Positions 9,216 through 18,184 of a stretch of 64,000 nt of DNA are shown piece by piece. The notes under the pieces were generated by a model. It saw only the letters and a list, made by a program, of their open reading frames with translations. It was not told the origin of the DNA and did not search any database. How positions within the stretch are numbered: the stretch's first letter is position 1; every line of letters begins with the position of its first letter. The DNA is from Acidimicrobiia bacterium (GTDB lineage: Bacteria > Acidobacteriota > Vicinamibacteria > Vicinamibacterales > CAVVIG01), in assembly GCA_016871175.1 (NCBI GenBank), contig VFZL01000006.1:62001-126000 (forward strand). Reading direction: 5' to 3'. Both the position numbers and the translations under genes were made by a program.

Positions 9216-10862
9216 ATGACTCGCGACGTCGCGCGACTGAGCGTCGGCACGTACGACCTTCTCGTGATCGGCGGTGGCATTTACGGGCTCATCATCGCGG
9301 CGGACGCGGCCATGCGCGGACTGTCGGTCGCGCTGGTCGAGCGTGACGACTTCGGGAGCGGCAATTCGTTCAATCATCTGCGCACCATCCACGGGGGCCT
9401 GCGCTACCTCCAGCATCTCGATCTGGCCCGCGCGCGAGAATCGATTGCCGAGCGGCGAACCCTCGCGCAGATCGCCCCGCATTTCGTCAGGCCGCTACCC
9501 TTTGTACTCCCGCTCACCAGCCTGTTGCGCGGCCCCTGGGTGATGCGTGCCGGGTTTCTCGTGGATGCGATCGTCGCGCGCCATCGGAATGCGGGACTCC
9601 CTACGTCGCACCACCTTCCGGCCGGTCGCGTCCTCGACGCCAACGATGCCAGCCGTCAGATCCCCGAGGTGCGCGGGGGCCGCCATCCGGCGGCTGTCTG
9701 GTACGACTACGTCGTGACCGAAGCCGACCGACTCACGCTGGCATGGGCGCTGCTCGCGGCCGAACACGGGGCGACGCTCGTCAACCACGCGACAGCCACC
9801 ACGCTCCTGCTCGACGGCCGCCGCGTCGCCGGCGCGCAAGTGGTCGACTCAACCGACGGCCGAACCTGGGACGTGGCTGCTCGCGTCACGGTCAACGCGA
9901 CCGGGGCGGACATCGACAGGCTCCTCGCGCCCGTTCGACTGCCCACCGCCACGCCGATGATCCGAGCGATGAATCTGGTGACGAGTCTCGATGCAGGCGC
10001 CTCGGCTGTCGGGGCCACGACGGGCGGGCGGGCGCTCTTCTTGGTGCCGTGGCGCGGACGCGCGCTCTGCGGCACCTGGGAGTCCAGCCGCACCGTCCAG
10101 CCGGAAGCGGTCATGCCTGCTGACTGGGAGGCCGATGTCTCCGGGTTCCTGCAAGCGATCACCGCGGCCTTTCCGCGCGCAGGTGTGACACGGCAGCACG
10201 TGACGCTCGTCCATCGCGGCGTCGTTCCAGCGCGTGTCGATTCGCAGGGTCGCGTGACTCTGGAAGGACGCCAGCGGTTACACGACCACGCCGTCGGGTC
10301 GACGTCGTTGGCGGGTCTGATCAGCGTCGCGGGCACGAAGTACACCACTGCGCGCGCCACGGCCGAAGCGGCGGTGAATCTCGTGATCGCCAAGCTCGGA
10401 GGCCGAGCCGCATCGCCCTGTCGGACGTCCACTGAGTCGCTGCCGACGATGTCGAGGCACGCCGTCGGGCGCGCTGGCACCGATGGCCGAACGGCCCCCA
10501 CCGCGCCAGGCCGAAGGGGCCCCGCCCCCGATGTGCTCGCCGAGTTGGTCGCCGTGTTCGGCTCGGAGCACCTTGCCGTCCTGTCGGCATGCGCGGAACG
10601 TCCCGACCTCGCCCATCGCCTGTCAGACACCGCGCCCGTCATTGGCGCCCAGATCGTCTGGGCAGTCAGACATGAGATGGCCGTCACGCTCGCGGACGTC
10701 ATCCTTCGTCGCACCTCGCTCGGCGCGCTCGGTCATCCGGGCACGACGGCCCTCTCGCGCGCTGCTGCGGTCATGGCGTCAGAGCTCCAGTGGGACTCAG
10801 CTCGTGTCGCCCGCGAGATCGCAGGCGTGGAGGGCTTCTACAAGAGTCGGTCAGCCCGGTAA
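9216..10862 (+). CDS. glpD: FAD-dependent glycerol-3-phosphate dehydrogenase
   Basis: Oxidises sn-glycerol 3-phosphate to dihydroxyacetone phosphate at the inner membrane, passing electrons to quinone. The 548-residue protein has the FAD-binding dinucleotide fold (DLLVIGGGIYGLIIAADAA), the second FAD motif VALVERDDFGSGNS, and the family block HLRTIHGGLRYLQHLDL. It ends in the DAO C-terminal helical domain. Length is normal. There is no glpF, glpK or glpR nearby. The start is the ATG close behind the TATACT box. It is convergent with the outer-membrane barrel gene. Confidence 0.92.
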   Translation: MTRDVARLSVGTYDLLVIGGGIYGLIIAADAAMRGLSVALVERDDFGSGNSFNHLRTIHGGLRYLQHLDLARARESIAERRTLAQIAPHFVRPLPFVLPLTSLLRGPWVMRAGFLVDAIVARHRNAGLPTSHHLPAGRVLDANDASRQIPEVRGGRHPAAVWYDYVVTEADRLTLAWALLAAEHGATLVNHATATTLLLDGRRVAGAQVVDSTDGRTWDVAARVTVNATGADIDRLLAPVRLPTATPMIRAMNLVTSLDAGASAVGATTGGRALFLVPWRGRALCGTWESSRTVQPEAVMPADWEADVSGFLQAITAAFPRAGVTRQHVTLVHRGVVPARVDSQGRVTLEGRQRLHDHAVGSTSLAGLISVAGTKYTTARATAEAAVNLVIAKLGGRAASPCRTSTESLPTMSRHAVGRAGTDGRTAPTAPGRRGPAPDVLAELVAVFGSEHLAVLSACAERPDLAHRLSDTAPVIGAQIVWAVRHEMAVTLADVILRRTSLGALGHPGTTALSRAAAVMASELQWDSARVAREIAGVEGFYKSRSAR

Positions 10863-10869
10863 GCCGGGT
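10854..10869. terminator. GC hairpin between convergent genes (possible bidirectional terminator)
   Basis: GCCCGG-TAAG-CCGGGT forms a six-base stem (last pair G-T) with the glpD TAA in the loop. It sits between glpD and the convergent barrel gene. No T-tract follows on either strand, so intrinsic termination is uncertain. Confidence 0.35.
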
Positions 10870-10890
10870 GGGTCTGGTCGGGTGAAGGCT

Positions 10891-11760
10891 CTACAGAGAG
10901 AAAGCATTGAACACGTACGTGAAGCCGACGCCGACGCCGATCCGCGGGTCGACATCGTGCAGACCGAACAGGATCCGACCATCGAAGCGGATGGCGCCGC
11001 GCGTGTAGCGGGCCCCCAGTGCCGCGACCCCGCGGGTTTCCGTGCCTGGGTACGGTCCACCACTGCGGGTCGACACTCGTCCGTTGACCTCGCCCACGAT
11101 CTCTGACTCGTTGGTGATCGCACGAGCCAGCGAGAGCCCGTACGTCAGCACATCATTCTGCCGATTCCCAACGGTGGGGTCCGCTAGGATCGCGAGTCCG
11201 CCATTGGCCACCACCCGGACAGATTGGACCGTCTTGCCGACGATCGCCGACGCGAGGAAGTCCGTCGTGTCGAGCCCGAGACCGCTTTCGTTGGACGCGT
11301 TGGGCAACTTGGTGGCCACGCGCAGGGTGACCGCAGGGTTCCCCACTCCTTCAGCCACCAGACGGACCTTGGTACCGATCACCAAGTCGCCGGAGTCGGA
11401 CGTGGTGGTCCCGGTCGCCGTCACGAGGTTGGCGAGCGGCGCCGGACTCCGTCTCGCGATCGCCAGTCGGTCGTGCAGCGGCATGTCGAGCTGCAGTTCC
11501 GCGATCGAACTGATGCCGACGCTCACGCCGATCACGGGGAGGCGCGCCAATCGGCCTTCCAGGCCGGAGACCGGGTATTCCTGCCGGCGAAGCACCTCGA
11601 TGCCGGCTTCGATGAGCACGCGGCCCGCACCGATCGGCTCCGGGTCCTCAGTGACGAGCGGTCGTTGCTGCGCAAGCGCGGACACATTCGACAGGATGAT
11701 CGTCGCGGCGACCACGCCCACGAACCTACGCGACGCGCGCCACGCGTTTGACCGGGCCAT
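10891..11760 (-). CDS. Outer-membrane beta-barrel protein (transporter-like)
   Basis: A 289-residue exported protein. It has an N-terminal basic region and hydrophobic signal ending near ALAQ, then RPLVTEDPEPIGAGRV, a typical opening of predicted outer-membrane transporters annotated as MetA-pathway or DUF-type barrels. Alternating hydrophobic/polar strands fill the rest, and the C-terminus is FTYVFNAFSL, which has aromatic residues near the end but not as the final residue. Length fits a 12-14-strand barrel. It begins 15 bases after dtd and is probably the last gene of the ttcA-dtd unit. Substrate unknown. Confidence 0.72.
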   Translation of the reverse strand: MARSNAWRASRRFVGVVAATIILSNVSALAQQRPLVTEDPEPIGAGRVLIEAGIEVLRRQEYPVSGLEGRLARLPVIGVSVGISSIAELQLDMPLHDRLAIARRSPAPLANLVTATGTTTSDSGDLVIGTKVRLVAEGVGNPAVTLRVATKLPNASNESGLGLDTTDFLASAIVGKTVQSVRVVANGGLAILADPTVGNRQNDVLTYGLSLARAITNESEIVGEVNGRVSTRSGGPYPGTETRGVAALGARYTRGAIRFDGRILFGLHDVDPRIGVGVGFTYVFNAFSL

Positions 11761-11775
11761 CGATGATCTGCCGCT

Positions 11776-12243
11776 TCAAAAGCCTCGTCGGCTGTCCAGT
11801 AGGACGGTGACGGGTCCGTCGTTCACGAGGGCGACCTGCATCGTCGCCTGGAACTCGCCAGTCGCCACCTGCACGCCCGCCTCGCGCAGGTCGCGCACCA
11901 CGTCCTCATAGAGTGGACGGGCCGCCGCCGGAGGTGCCGCCGTGTCGAATGAGGGCCGGCGACCGTAGCGGCAGTCACCCGCCAAGGTGAATTGCGACAC
12001 CACCAGCACCGCGCCACCTACGTCCACGACCGACTTCGTCATGCGCGCGGCGTCGGCCGGATCCGGAAAGACACGCACGCCTTGGATCTTGTCCGTGATG
12101 TAGCGCACGTCTTCGGGTCCGTCGTTCACCTCGACACCCACGAACGCCAGCAGCCCGCATCCGATGCGACCCACCTCTCGGGCCGTCGCTTCGTCGGTCA
12201 CCGTCACCAATGCGGAGGACACGCGCTGCAGGACGGCTCTCAT
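11776..12243 (-). CDS. dtd: D-aminoacyl-tRNA deacylase
   Basis: Hydrolyses D-aminoacyl-tRNAs (and Gly-tRNA-Ala) to protect translation. The 155-residue protein shows MRAVLQRV at the N-terminus, the active-site VSQFTL motif and the Gly-cisPro motif NDGPVTVLLDS near the C-terminus. Length is exactly that expected for the homodimeric family. The ATG overlaps the ttcA stop as ATGA, so an upstream extension into ttcA is excluded. Probable unit: ttcA-dtd-barrel gene. Confidence 0.95.
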   Translation of the reverse strand: MRAVLQRVSSALVTVTDEATAREVGRIGCGLLAFVGVEVNDGPEDVRYITDKIQGVRVFPDPADAARMTKSVVDVGGAVLVVSQFTLAGDCRYGRRPSFDTAAPPAAARPLYEDVVRDLREAGVQVATGEFQATMQVALVNDGPVTVLLDSRRGF

Positions 12244-13073
12244 GCGGGGAACGACGAGCCGACGGGCTCGGTCGCGGTCGGCACCGCCGCGACCGCGATC
12301 CGCCGGCGGAGCTCCGCGGGCGGATTCAGGCGCGTATCGAGGAGATGCCGCGGCGCGACGTTGCCCAGCGCGCGCAGCATCGATTGCTTCACGCCTGGAT
12401 GCTCGATCTCCAAGTCCATCAGCATTCTCTTGATGCGCTGTCGCTGCAGGCTGAGGTCGCCGCAGGCGGAACAGCAGCAGCCGATGATCGGCAGGTCGCA
12501 CTCCTTCGCGTACTGGCGAGCCTCGTCCTCACCCGCATACACCAGCGGCCGGATGACGACGTGCTTCTTGTCATCAGAGACGAGCTTGGCAGGCATGGCC
12601 TTCAGCGCGCCCGCGAAGAAGAGATTGAGCAGCAGCGTCTCGATGAAGTCGTCCGCGTGGTGTCCCAACGCAATCTTGGTCGCACCCACCTCGTTGGCGA
12701 GGCGGTACAGGACGCCGCGCCGCATCCGGGCACAGAGCGAGCACGGCGTGTCAGTCGGACTCAAGAGATCGTCGATGATGCCCCCAATCTCCGTCCGCTC
12801 GACGCGGCATTCCCAGCCACGCTCGGCGCACGTCTGCACGATCAGGTCGTCTCGGTACTCCTCGTAACCTGAGTGGACGTTCACGGCCACCAGGGAGAAC
12901 CGAATCGGCGCGCGCTGTCGCAACACGTCGAGGATCTGCAGCAGCGCCCAGCTGTCCTTGCCGCCCGACAAGCCGACCATCACGCGATCGCCGTCCTCGA
13001 TCAGTTGGTGATCGACGATCCCCTTGGTGACCTTCTTCGCAAGACGTGCCTCGAACTCCGTCCGATACGCCAT
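12240..13073 (-). CDS. ttcA: tRNA 2-thiocytidine synthetase TtcA
   Basis: TtcA thiolates cytidine 32 of certain tRNAs using ATP and a [4Fe-4S] cluster. The 277-residue protein has the PP-loop GLSGGKDS (about 34-41), the iron-sulfur CSLC motif in the middle, the following LGHHADDFIETLLLNL block and a later GCCCSACGD segment that can supply the third cluster ligand. Length is slightly shorter than E. coli TtcA. The start is an ATG exactly six bases after a TAAGAT -10 box (13080-13085), so a leaderless transcript is likely. Confident. Confidence 0.93.
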   Translation of the reverse strand: MAYRTEFEARLAKKVTKGIVDHQLIEDGDRVMVGLSGGKDSWALLQILDVLRQRAPIRFSLVAVNVHSGYEEYRDDLIVQTCAERGWECRVERTEIGGIIDDLLSPTDTPCSLCARMRRGVLYRLANEVGATKIALGHHADDFIETLLLNLFFAGALKAMPAKLVSDDKKHVVIRPLVYAGEDEARQYAKECDLPIIGCCCSACGDLSLQRQRIKRMLMDLEIEHPGVKQSMLRALGNVAPRHLLDTRLNPPAELRRRIAVAAVPTATEPVGSSFPA

Positions 13074-13079
13074 CGTGTG

Positions 13080-13085
13080 ATCTTA
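13080..13085 (-). promoter_or_regulatory. -10 box of ttcA, leaderless spacing
   Basis: Read on the minus strand, TAAGAT is separated by exactly six bases from the ttcA ATG. No -35 hexamer is evident. This places the transcription start at or next to the start codon. Confidence 0.5.
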
Positions 13086-13205
13086 CTACCTCCGCCACTC
13101 TGCCGCCTCAGTTCAGTCTCGGCGCGGGCAGCCGCGCCAGGGTCGTTCGCAACGCGGCGGTAGGGAGTCGCGCGCACGGGTCGCGACCAGGCCTTCGGCG
13201 CGCCG

Positions 13206-14051
13206 TTAGCGCGCTGGGACGTCGACCGCCAGACAATCACGAATCGCCTCGCGCAGACGATCCTGTGTGGCCGCAGGCACCACAGGCACCGCGGACGCCT
13301 GGCACATCGCCAACACCTGACGCACGGACTCGCATGCGGTCCGGCACGAGGGACACCCTTCGATGTGCGCTTCCATCGCGGCGCAGTCTCGAGCCGACAG
13401 GTCCCCTTCGAGGTGCCGGGACAACGCCGCCACGACATCGGGGCAGCGATGCCTTCGCGGCGCCGTGGCCACGCCTTCCCGGAGCGGAGCCAGGGCGGCA
13501 CGCAGCGACACGCGTGCGCGATGCAACCGGCTCTTGACCGCGGCCACGCTCAGGCCCAAGGCCCCGGCCGCCGCGGGGGCGCTCAGCCCTTCGACGTCGC
13601 GCAGCAGCAGGACGACACGCTGCGCGGGCTCGAGCGAACGGGTCGCGGCTTCGAGCGTCGTGCGTTGTTGATTTGACAGCGCAGTCACCTCAGGGCTCGG
13701 CGCAGAAGACGCCAGTCGGTTGCGATCGGCGCCGTCGAGACGGTCTAGCGAGACGACCTGCCGTGGAGCCGACACGCGCCGCCGCCGTCGCTTCGCGCAC
13801 GCGTGGTGCGCGATGGCGTACAGCCAGGTCGACAGTGACGAATCCGCCCCGTAGGTCTTGAGCGATCGCACCATCGCGAGCAGCCTGTCCTGGACGACAT
13901 CGCGGGCATCTTCCTCGTCGTGACACATCGTCATCCCAAAGCGGTACACGTGTGGCGCGAAACGCGTCACCAGCGCCTCGAGTGCGTCGCGATCTCCCGA
14001 GCGAGCAGCATCGAGCAAGGTCCGTTCAGCCGGGGCGTGCGCATCAGCCAC
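13206..14051 (-). CDS. ECF RNA polymerase sigma factor with fused C-terminal zinc finger
   Basis: A 281-residue ECF sigma factor. Region 2 is recognisable (DARDVVQDRLLAMVRSLKTY, then STWLYAIAHHACAKRRRR). Region 4 includes LEPAQRVVLLLRDVEGLSAPAAAGALGL, and VAAVKSRLHRAR is the DNA-recognition helix. The extra 85 or so C-terminal residues carry an H-x3-C-x2-C zinc-binding motif (His229, Cys233, Cys236), as in zf-HC2 anti-sigma domains. A tail normally found in a separate anti-sigma is therefore fused to the sigma, and no separate anti-sigma gene is adjacent. The GTG start lies six bases after TATGAT (14058-14063). Target regulon unknown. Confidence 0.9.
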   Translation of the reverse strand: MADAHAPAERTLLDAARSGDRDALEALVTRFAPHVYRFGMTMCHDEEDARDVVQDRLLAMVRSLKTYGADSSLSTWLYAIAHHACAKRRRRRVSAPRQVVSLDRLDGADRNRLASSAPSPEVTALSNQQRTTLEAATRSLEPAQRVVLLLRDVEGLSAPAAAGALGLSVAAVKSRLHRARVSLRAALAPLREGVATAPRRHRCPDVVAALSRHLEGDLSARDCAAMEAHIEGCPSCRTACESVRQVLAMCQASAVPVVPAATQDRLREAIRDCLAVDVPAR

Positions 14052-14057
14052 GTCTCA

Positions 14058-14063
14058 ATCATA
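14058..14063 (-). promoter_or_regulatory. -10 box of the ECF sigma gene, leaderless spacing
   Basis: TATGAT on the minus strand is separated by six bases from the GTG start codon, predicting a leaderless transcript. The box resembles the housekeeping -10 rather than an ECF-type promoter, so autoregulation is not evident. Confidence 0.5.
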
Positions 14064-14123
14064 TCGAGGCTACCCGCGGCACGGCGCCACTCCCGCCAGG
14101 TCCGACGATCAGTCCCGCCGGCT

Positions 14124-14312
14124 CTATCCCCGCAGACCGGCCTTCCGAAGGATGGCCATCATCGGGCACCAGCCGGAGAATGCGGACTGGAACAGATTCA
14201 GCCCCACGAAAACCGTGAACTACAGGAAGCCAGTGTGCACGTTGAGGTCGAGAAGCGCGCTGGCCGCCACGAATGCGCCAGCGATCAATCGAAGGGCAGG
14301 TTCGACAGTCAT
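14124..14312 (-). pseudogene. DUF2892 membrane protein gene interrupted by an in-frame TAG
   Basis: The 62-residue reading frame matches small DUF2892 (YgaP-like) membrane proteins. It begins MTVEPALRLIAGAFV and ends in the family hallmark [14 protein letters not shown]. Codon 31 is TAG (14220-14222), between the two predicted membrane segments, followed by [16 protein letters not shown] in the same frame. A normal family member would have an aromatic residue there. The start has an AAGGA ribosome site upstream. Such proteins often accompany rhodanese or efflux genes, and the neighbour here is a broken RND pump. Either a real nonsense mutation or a base-call error. Confidence 0.8.
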
Positions 14313-14477
14313 GACTCCACATCCTTTCTCGAGGTCAGCGGAACGGACAGCGGAAGATGGTCGCCGCGTACAAGATGCCGCCGCGACGGCTCCGGTCACG
14401 GCGCCGGGCCGAGGCCGCAACACGGTCACGCCGACCACGACTGGAGCCGGGAGGGCTACCCAGGCGTGGTGTGGTGA

Positions 14478-17290
14478 TCACCCTGCCACTTCGACCGGCG
14501 TGTTCGCAGCCACCGCGTCGGGGCGTGCGTCGCGCCGATGGGCCATGTAATAAAGGACCGGCACGGCCATGCGCGAGAGCAGCAGCGAAGCCGCCGCGGT
14601 CAACGCCGTCGGGCGGAAGCGCACGGCCCCCGCGTCGACCACGGCCTGTTCGAGCGAGAGCCCTTCCTTGCGTCGGAGCTCGATGAAATCGACCAAGATG
14701 ATCGAGTTCCGGACGACGATGCCAGCGCCCGCAATGAAGCCGATCATCGACGTCGCCGTGAAGAAGGCTCCCATCGCCGCGTGCGCGGGCGGAATGCCCA
14801 CGAGTGAGAACGGGATCGCCGCCATGATGATCAGGGGTATCGTAAACGACTGGAACCAACCGACGACGAGCAGGTAGATGAGCACGAGCACGGCCGCGAA
14901 CGACAGGCCGAGATCGCGGAACACCTCGATCGTGATGTGCCACTCGCCGTCCCACTTGATCGCGTAGCGCGTCGAATCGAAGGGCTGGCTCGCGTTGAAC
15001 ACCTCGAGGCCATAGCCCTCGGGCAGCCGGATGGCCCCAATCGCCTGGTTCATGCGCGCGATGGCGTACACCGGGCTCTCGTTCTCGCCAGCCAGATCGG
15101 CGGTCACATACGTCACCGGCTGCAGGTTCTTGTGATACAGGCTCGCCTTCTCGTGCGTTGGCTCCGTCCCCGTCAGCTCGCCGACCGCTACAGGCGCCCG
15201 GCCATGCAGCCGGAGCGCGCGGATGTCGTCCAGGGTCTGCGCCCGTGGCAGGCGGAGCACAATCGGCACATCCTCGCGTGCGGATTCCGCGTGCAGCAGG
15301 CCGACGATCTCGCCACCGCTTGCCATCCGGACCACCGCGGCGACCTGCGACGCGGCCAGGCCGCTGGCCGCGGCCTTCTCGCCATCCACGACGAGGCCCA
15401 CCTTGGGTTGTTCCGCCTCGACGTACCAATCGGTGTCCACCAGCCGGCCGTCTTCTCGAAGATGGCCTTGACATCGGCGGCAATGGCCTGCCGGCGCGTC
15501 GGATCCGGCCCGTACACCTCCGCCACCATCGTCTGCAGGACGGGCGGCCCCGGCGGGACCTCGGCCACCTGAATCGTGGCGCCGAGTCGCCGGGCCATCG
15601 GCGAGAGTCGGTCGCGCACGCGCCTGGCAATGTCGTGGCTCTGGAGGGACCGGTCTGCCTTCGGCTTCAGACTCACCTGCAGATCGGCCTGATGCGGTGC
15701 CTGGCGCAGGAAGTAATGACGGACCAGGCCGTTGACGTTGTATGGTGCGGCGGTGCCCACGTAATGCTGTACGTCCACGACATCCGGATCGTCGAGGGCC
15801 GCGGTGGCGATCGTCGCGGTGACACGCGCCGTCTCCTCGAGCGCCGTTCCCTCAGGCATGTCGATCACGACCTGGAACTCACTCTTGTTGTCGAACGGCA
15901 GCATCTTGACGCTGACGATGCCGAGCGGCACGAGAGCAGCGGAAGCCAGGAGCAGCACCGTGACGGCGCCGAGAAAGAGCTCGCGCCATCGGCCTGAGCC
16001 GATCAGCGGATTCATCACGCGCCGATACGCGCGCGTGAGCACGTCCTCCTCGCCGCGATCGTGGTGCGCGTGCGGCTTCAGCAACCGAATCGCCGCCCAC
16101 GGCGTGACGACAAAGGCGACGATGAGCGAGAACATCATGGCGCCGGAGGCGCCAACGGGGATCGGGCGCATGTAGGGACCCATGAGCCCGCCGACGAACG
16201 CCATCGGGAGGATCGCCGCGACCACGGCCAGCGTCGCAAGAATCGTCGGATTGCCGACTTCGTCGACCGCCACAAGCGCCGTGTGCGCCAGGCTGGTGCC
16301 GTCGTGCGCACGCATACGCGCGTGGCGGACGATGTTCTCCACGACCACGATGGCATCGTCGACGAGAATGCCGATCGAGAAGATGAGGGCGAAGAGCGTG
16401 ATGCGATTCAACGTGTAGCCATACACGTAGAACATGAAGAGCGTCAGCGCGAGCGTGACGGGAATGGCAATCAGAACGACGGCTGACTCTCGGCGGCCGA
16501 GGACGAGCCAGATGAGCGCCGAGACCGACAGCACGGCGAGGAACACGTGGTACAGGAGCTCGTTGCTCTTCTCGGCCGCCGTCTCGCCATAATCGCGTGT
16601 GACCGCGACCTGCACGTCGCCTGGGACCAGCGTGCCCTTCAGCGTGTCCAGCTTCGCGAGCACGCGATGGCCGACATCGATGGCGTTCGACCCTTTGCGC
16701 TTGGCGACGCTGAGCGTGACCGCGGGTGCAGTACCTGATTCGCGCGACTGGAACCGGACATACGACGTCGGTTCCGCGTCGCCGTCGGTCACGCTGGCAA
16801 CGTCGCTCACGCGGAGCATCCGGCCGCCGACGGACTGCACGACCACATCGGCGACGTGGAACACATGGTTCAGCCGATCGCCGGCTTCGAGACTCGCGAC
16901 GGTTCCGCCCGAGACGGGGCCGGCGAGGGTCGTCCGGGCGTTGGTCCGCGCGAGGGCGCGCTGGACGGCCAGCGGATCCACCCGTTCGGCAGCCAGCCGT
17001 GCGGGATCGAGCATCACCGCGACCTGACGCGGCCGTCCGCCGATGAGCGTGACGGCAGAGACGTCCTGCACCTCGGCCACGCTGTCGCGCAGCTGGGCGG
17101 CCAGTCTCCGCAGCTCGTCGTCGCCGTAGCGCATGGACCAGAGGGTCACCGCGAGGATCGGCACGTCGTCGATCGAGCGCGGCTGCACGAGCGGACCAAT
17201 CGCGCCCGGTGGAATACGGTCGTCGCTCGCCGCGAGCTTCTGGTTGAGCCGCACCAAGGCGGCCTCCTCGGGCTCGCACGCGGGATCAGT
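14478..17290 (-). pseudogene. RND efflux pump permease (CusA/AcrB type), multiply disrupted
   Basis: About 935 codons of an inner-membrane RND transporter, whose intact relatives have about 1,040-1,080 residues. Three lesions are visible. The 5' part encoding roughly the first 100 residues is absent; recognisable sequence starts at EPEEAALVRLNQKL just after an in-frame TGA. One base is missing near 15,440, in [12 protein letters not shown] followed in another frame by [13 protein letters not shown], where GGCCTGG would restore the frame. About 30 residues are missing in frame near the end: TALTAAA jumps to [14 protein letters not shown], omitting the last-but-one membrane helix. Intact blocks include FSIGILVDDAIVVVENI and [13 protein letters not shown]. 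Not functional as read. Confidence 0.9.
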
Positions 17291-17399
17291 CGAGGTTCAA
17301 TTGGCTGCTCTGTAAGCTGCTCTGCGCGGCCCGCAACGACGTTGACGTGAAAGCCGCAAGTACAGCAAGGAGCACAGTCCGAACAAGATGCGGCGTCAT
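17286..17399 (-). pseudogene. Signal-peptide remnant fused to the broken RND gene
   Basis: A 37-codon frame starts with an ATG behind a GAGGGG ribosome site and encodes a clear Sec signal (MTPHLVRTVLLAVLAAF, cleavage near LRAAQ). It stops directly at the point where RND coding sequence begins in another frame. Efflux operons usually run periplasmic adaptor and TolC-type channel before or beside the pump. This is therefore most simply the 5' end of such an exported subunit joined by deletion to the RND gene. The identity of the lost gene is an inference. Confidence 0.5.
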
Positions 17400-17558
17400 G
17401 ACAGACCCCTCTGGTGACCACAGTCACCGAAAACCGCGGCGGCGCAGGTCGCGTGCGTGTCAGGCACGCCCACGCCGTCCTAAGTTGTTGGGAAACCGGG
17501 CTACTGAGGCCGTGAGGACACGGTCTGGCGTCAGACCGCGACCGGCCCCACCAGAGGT

Positions 17559-17945
17559 CTAGATCCTGAGGGGCGCGGATAGCGGCCGATCGTGGGTTGG
17601 GGGTGCGAGCGCGCGAGGCGGCCCGACAGAACCCATCGTCTTGGACTCACCCGCGGCAGAAGGTGGGACCAGGACGGCGTGATCAGGCGAGCCCGTGCGT
17701 CGGACCTCTTCCTTCACGGCCGCGAGGCCGCTGAGCGTCTCGTCTTGACAGTCGCCGGAGGCGTAGACGCTGGCACGGGCGTCGGCGCCGTCGTGATGGC
17801 AGTCACTCTTGGCCGCGGCGTACTGATCGCACCAAGCCTTGCAGAATGCGGAGATGCTCGGTCCCGTCGCAAGCGTCAGAACGATGGCGAAGACCGTCGC
17901 TCGATACATGACGACCTGCCGTGCACGTCGCAAGAAGGACGCCAT
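17559..17945 (-). CDS. Cysteine/histidine-containing exported protein beside the efflux locus
   Basis: A 128-residue protein I cannot assign to a named family. After a basic start it has a hydrophobic export signal (VFAIVLTLATGPSISAF). It continues with CKAWCDQYAAAKSDCHHDG and later GDCQDE: four cysteines and two adjacent histidines that could bind a soft metal or form disulfides. The C-terminal half is proline/alanine-rich and low in complexity. It precedes, on the same strand, the RND remnant, as expected for a small accessory protein of a metal-efflux operon. This role is inference. The reading frame is intact. Confidence 0.6.
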   Translation of the reverse strand: MASFLRRARQVVMYRATVFAIVLTLATGPSISAFCKAWCDQYAAAKSDCHHDGADARASVYASGDCQDETLSGLAAVKEEVRRTGSPDHAVLVPPSAAGESKTMGSVGPPRALAPPTHDRPLSAPLRI

Positions 17946-18184
17946 CTGCGGAGATCAACTGCTGTCAGCCGGGTTGGTCGGACGTCTCGGCGCGCGGTTG
18001 GACCCGTCACCGGGAGTCCGGCAGTTTCGCGCCTGGCCGCCGAAAATCCACGAACCTCGCGGCGTCCAGGGCCTGACCGTGCCGTTCCGACGTTCTCAGG
18101 TCATCGGCGTCGAACTCGTGGCCTTGGTCCGCACGAGCCGGCTCGCAGAAGGCGGAGCCCCATCTGCTCCGCCCGACGCATTCG

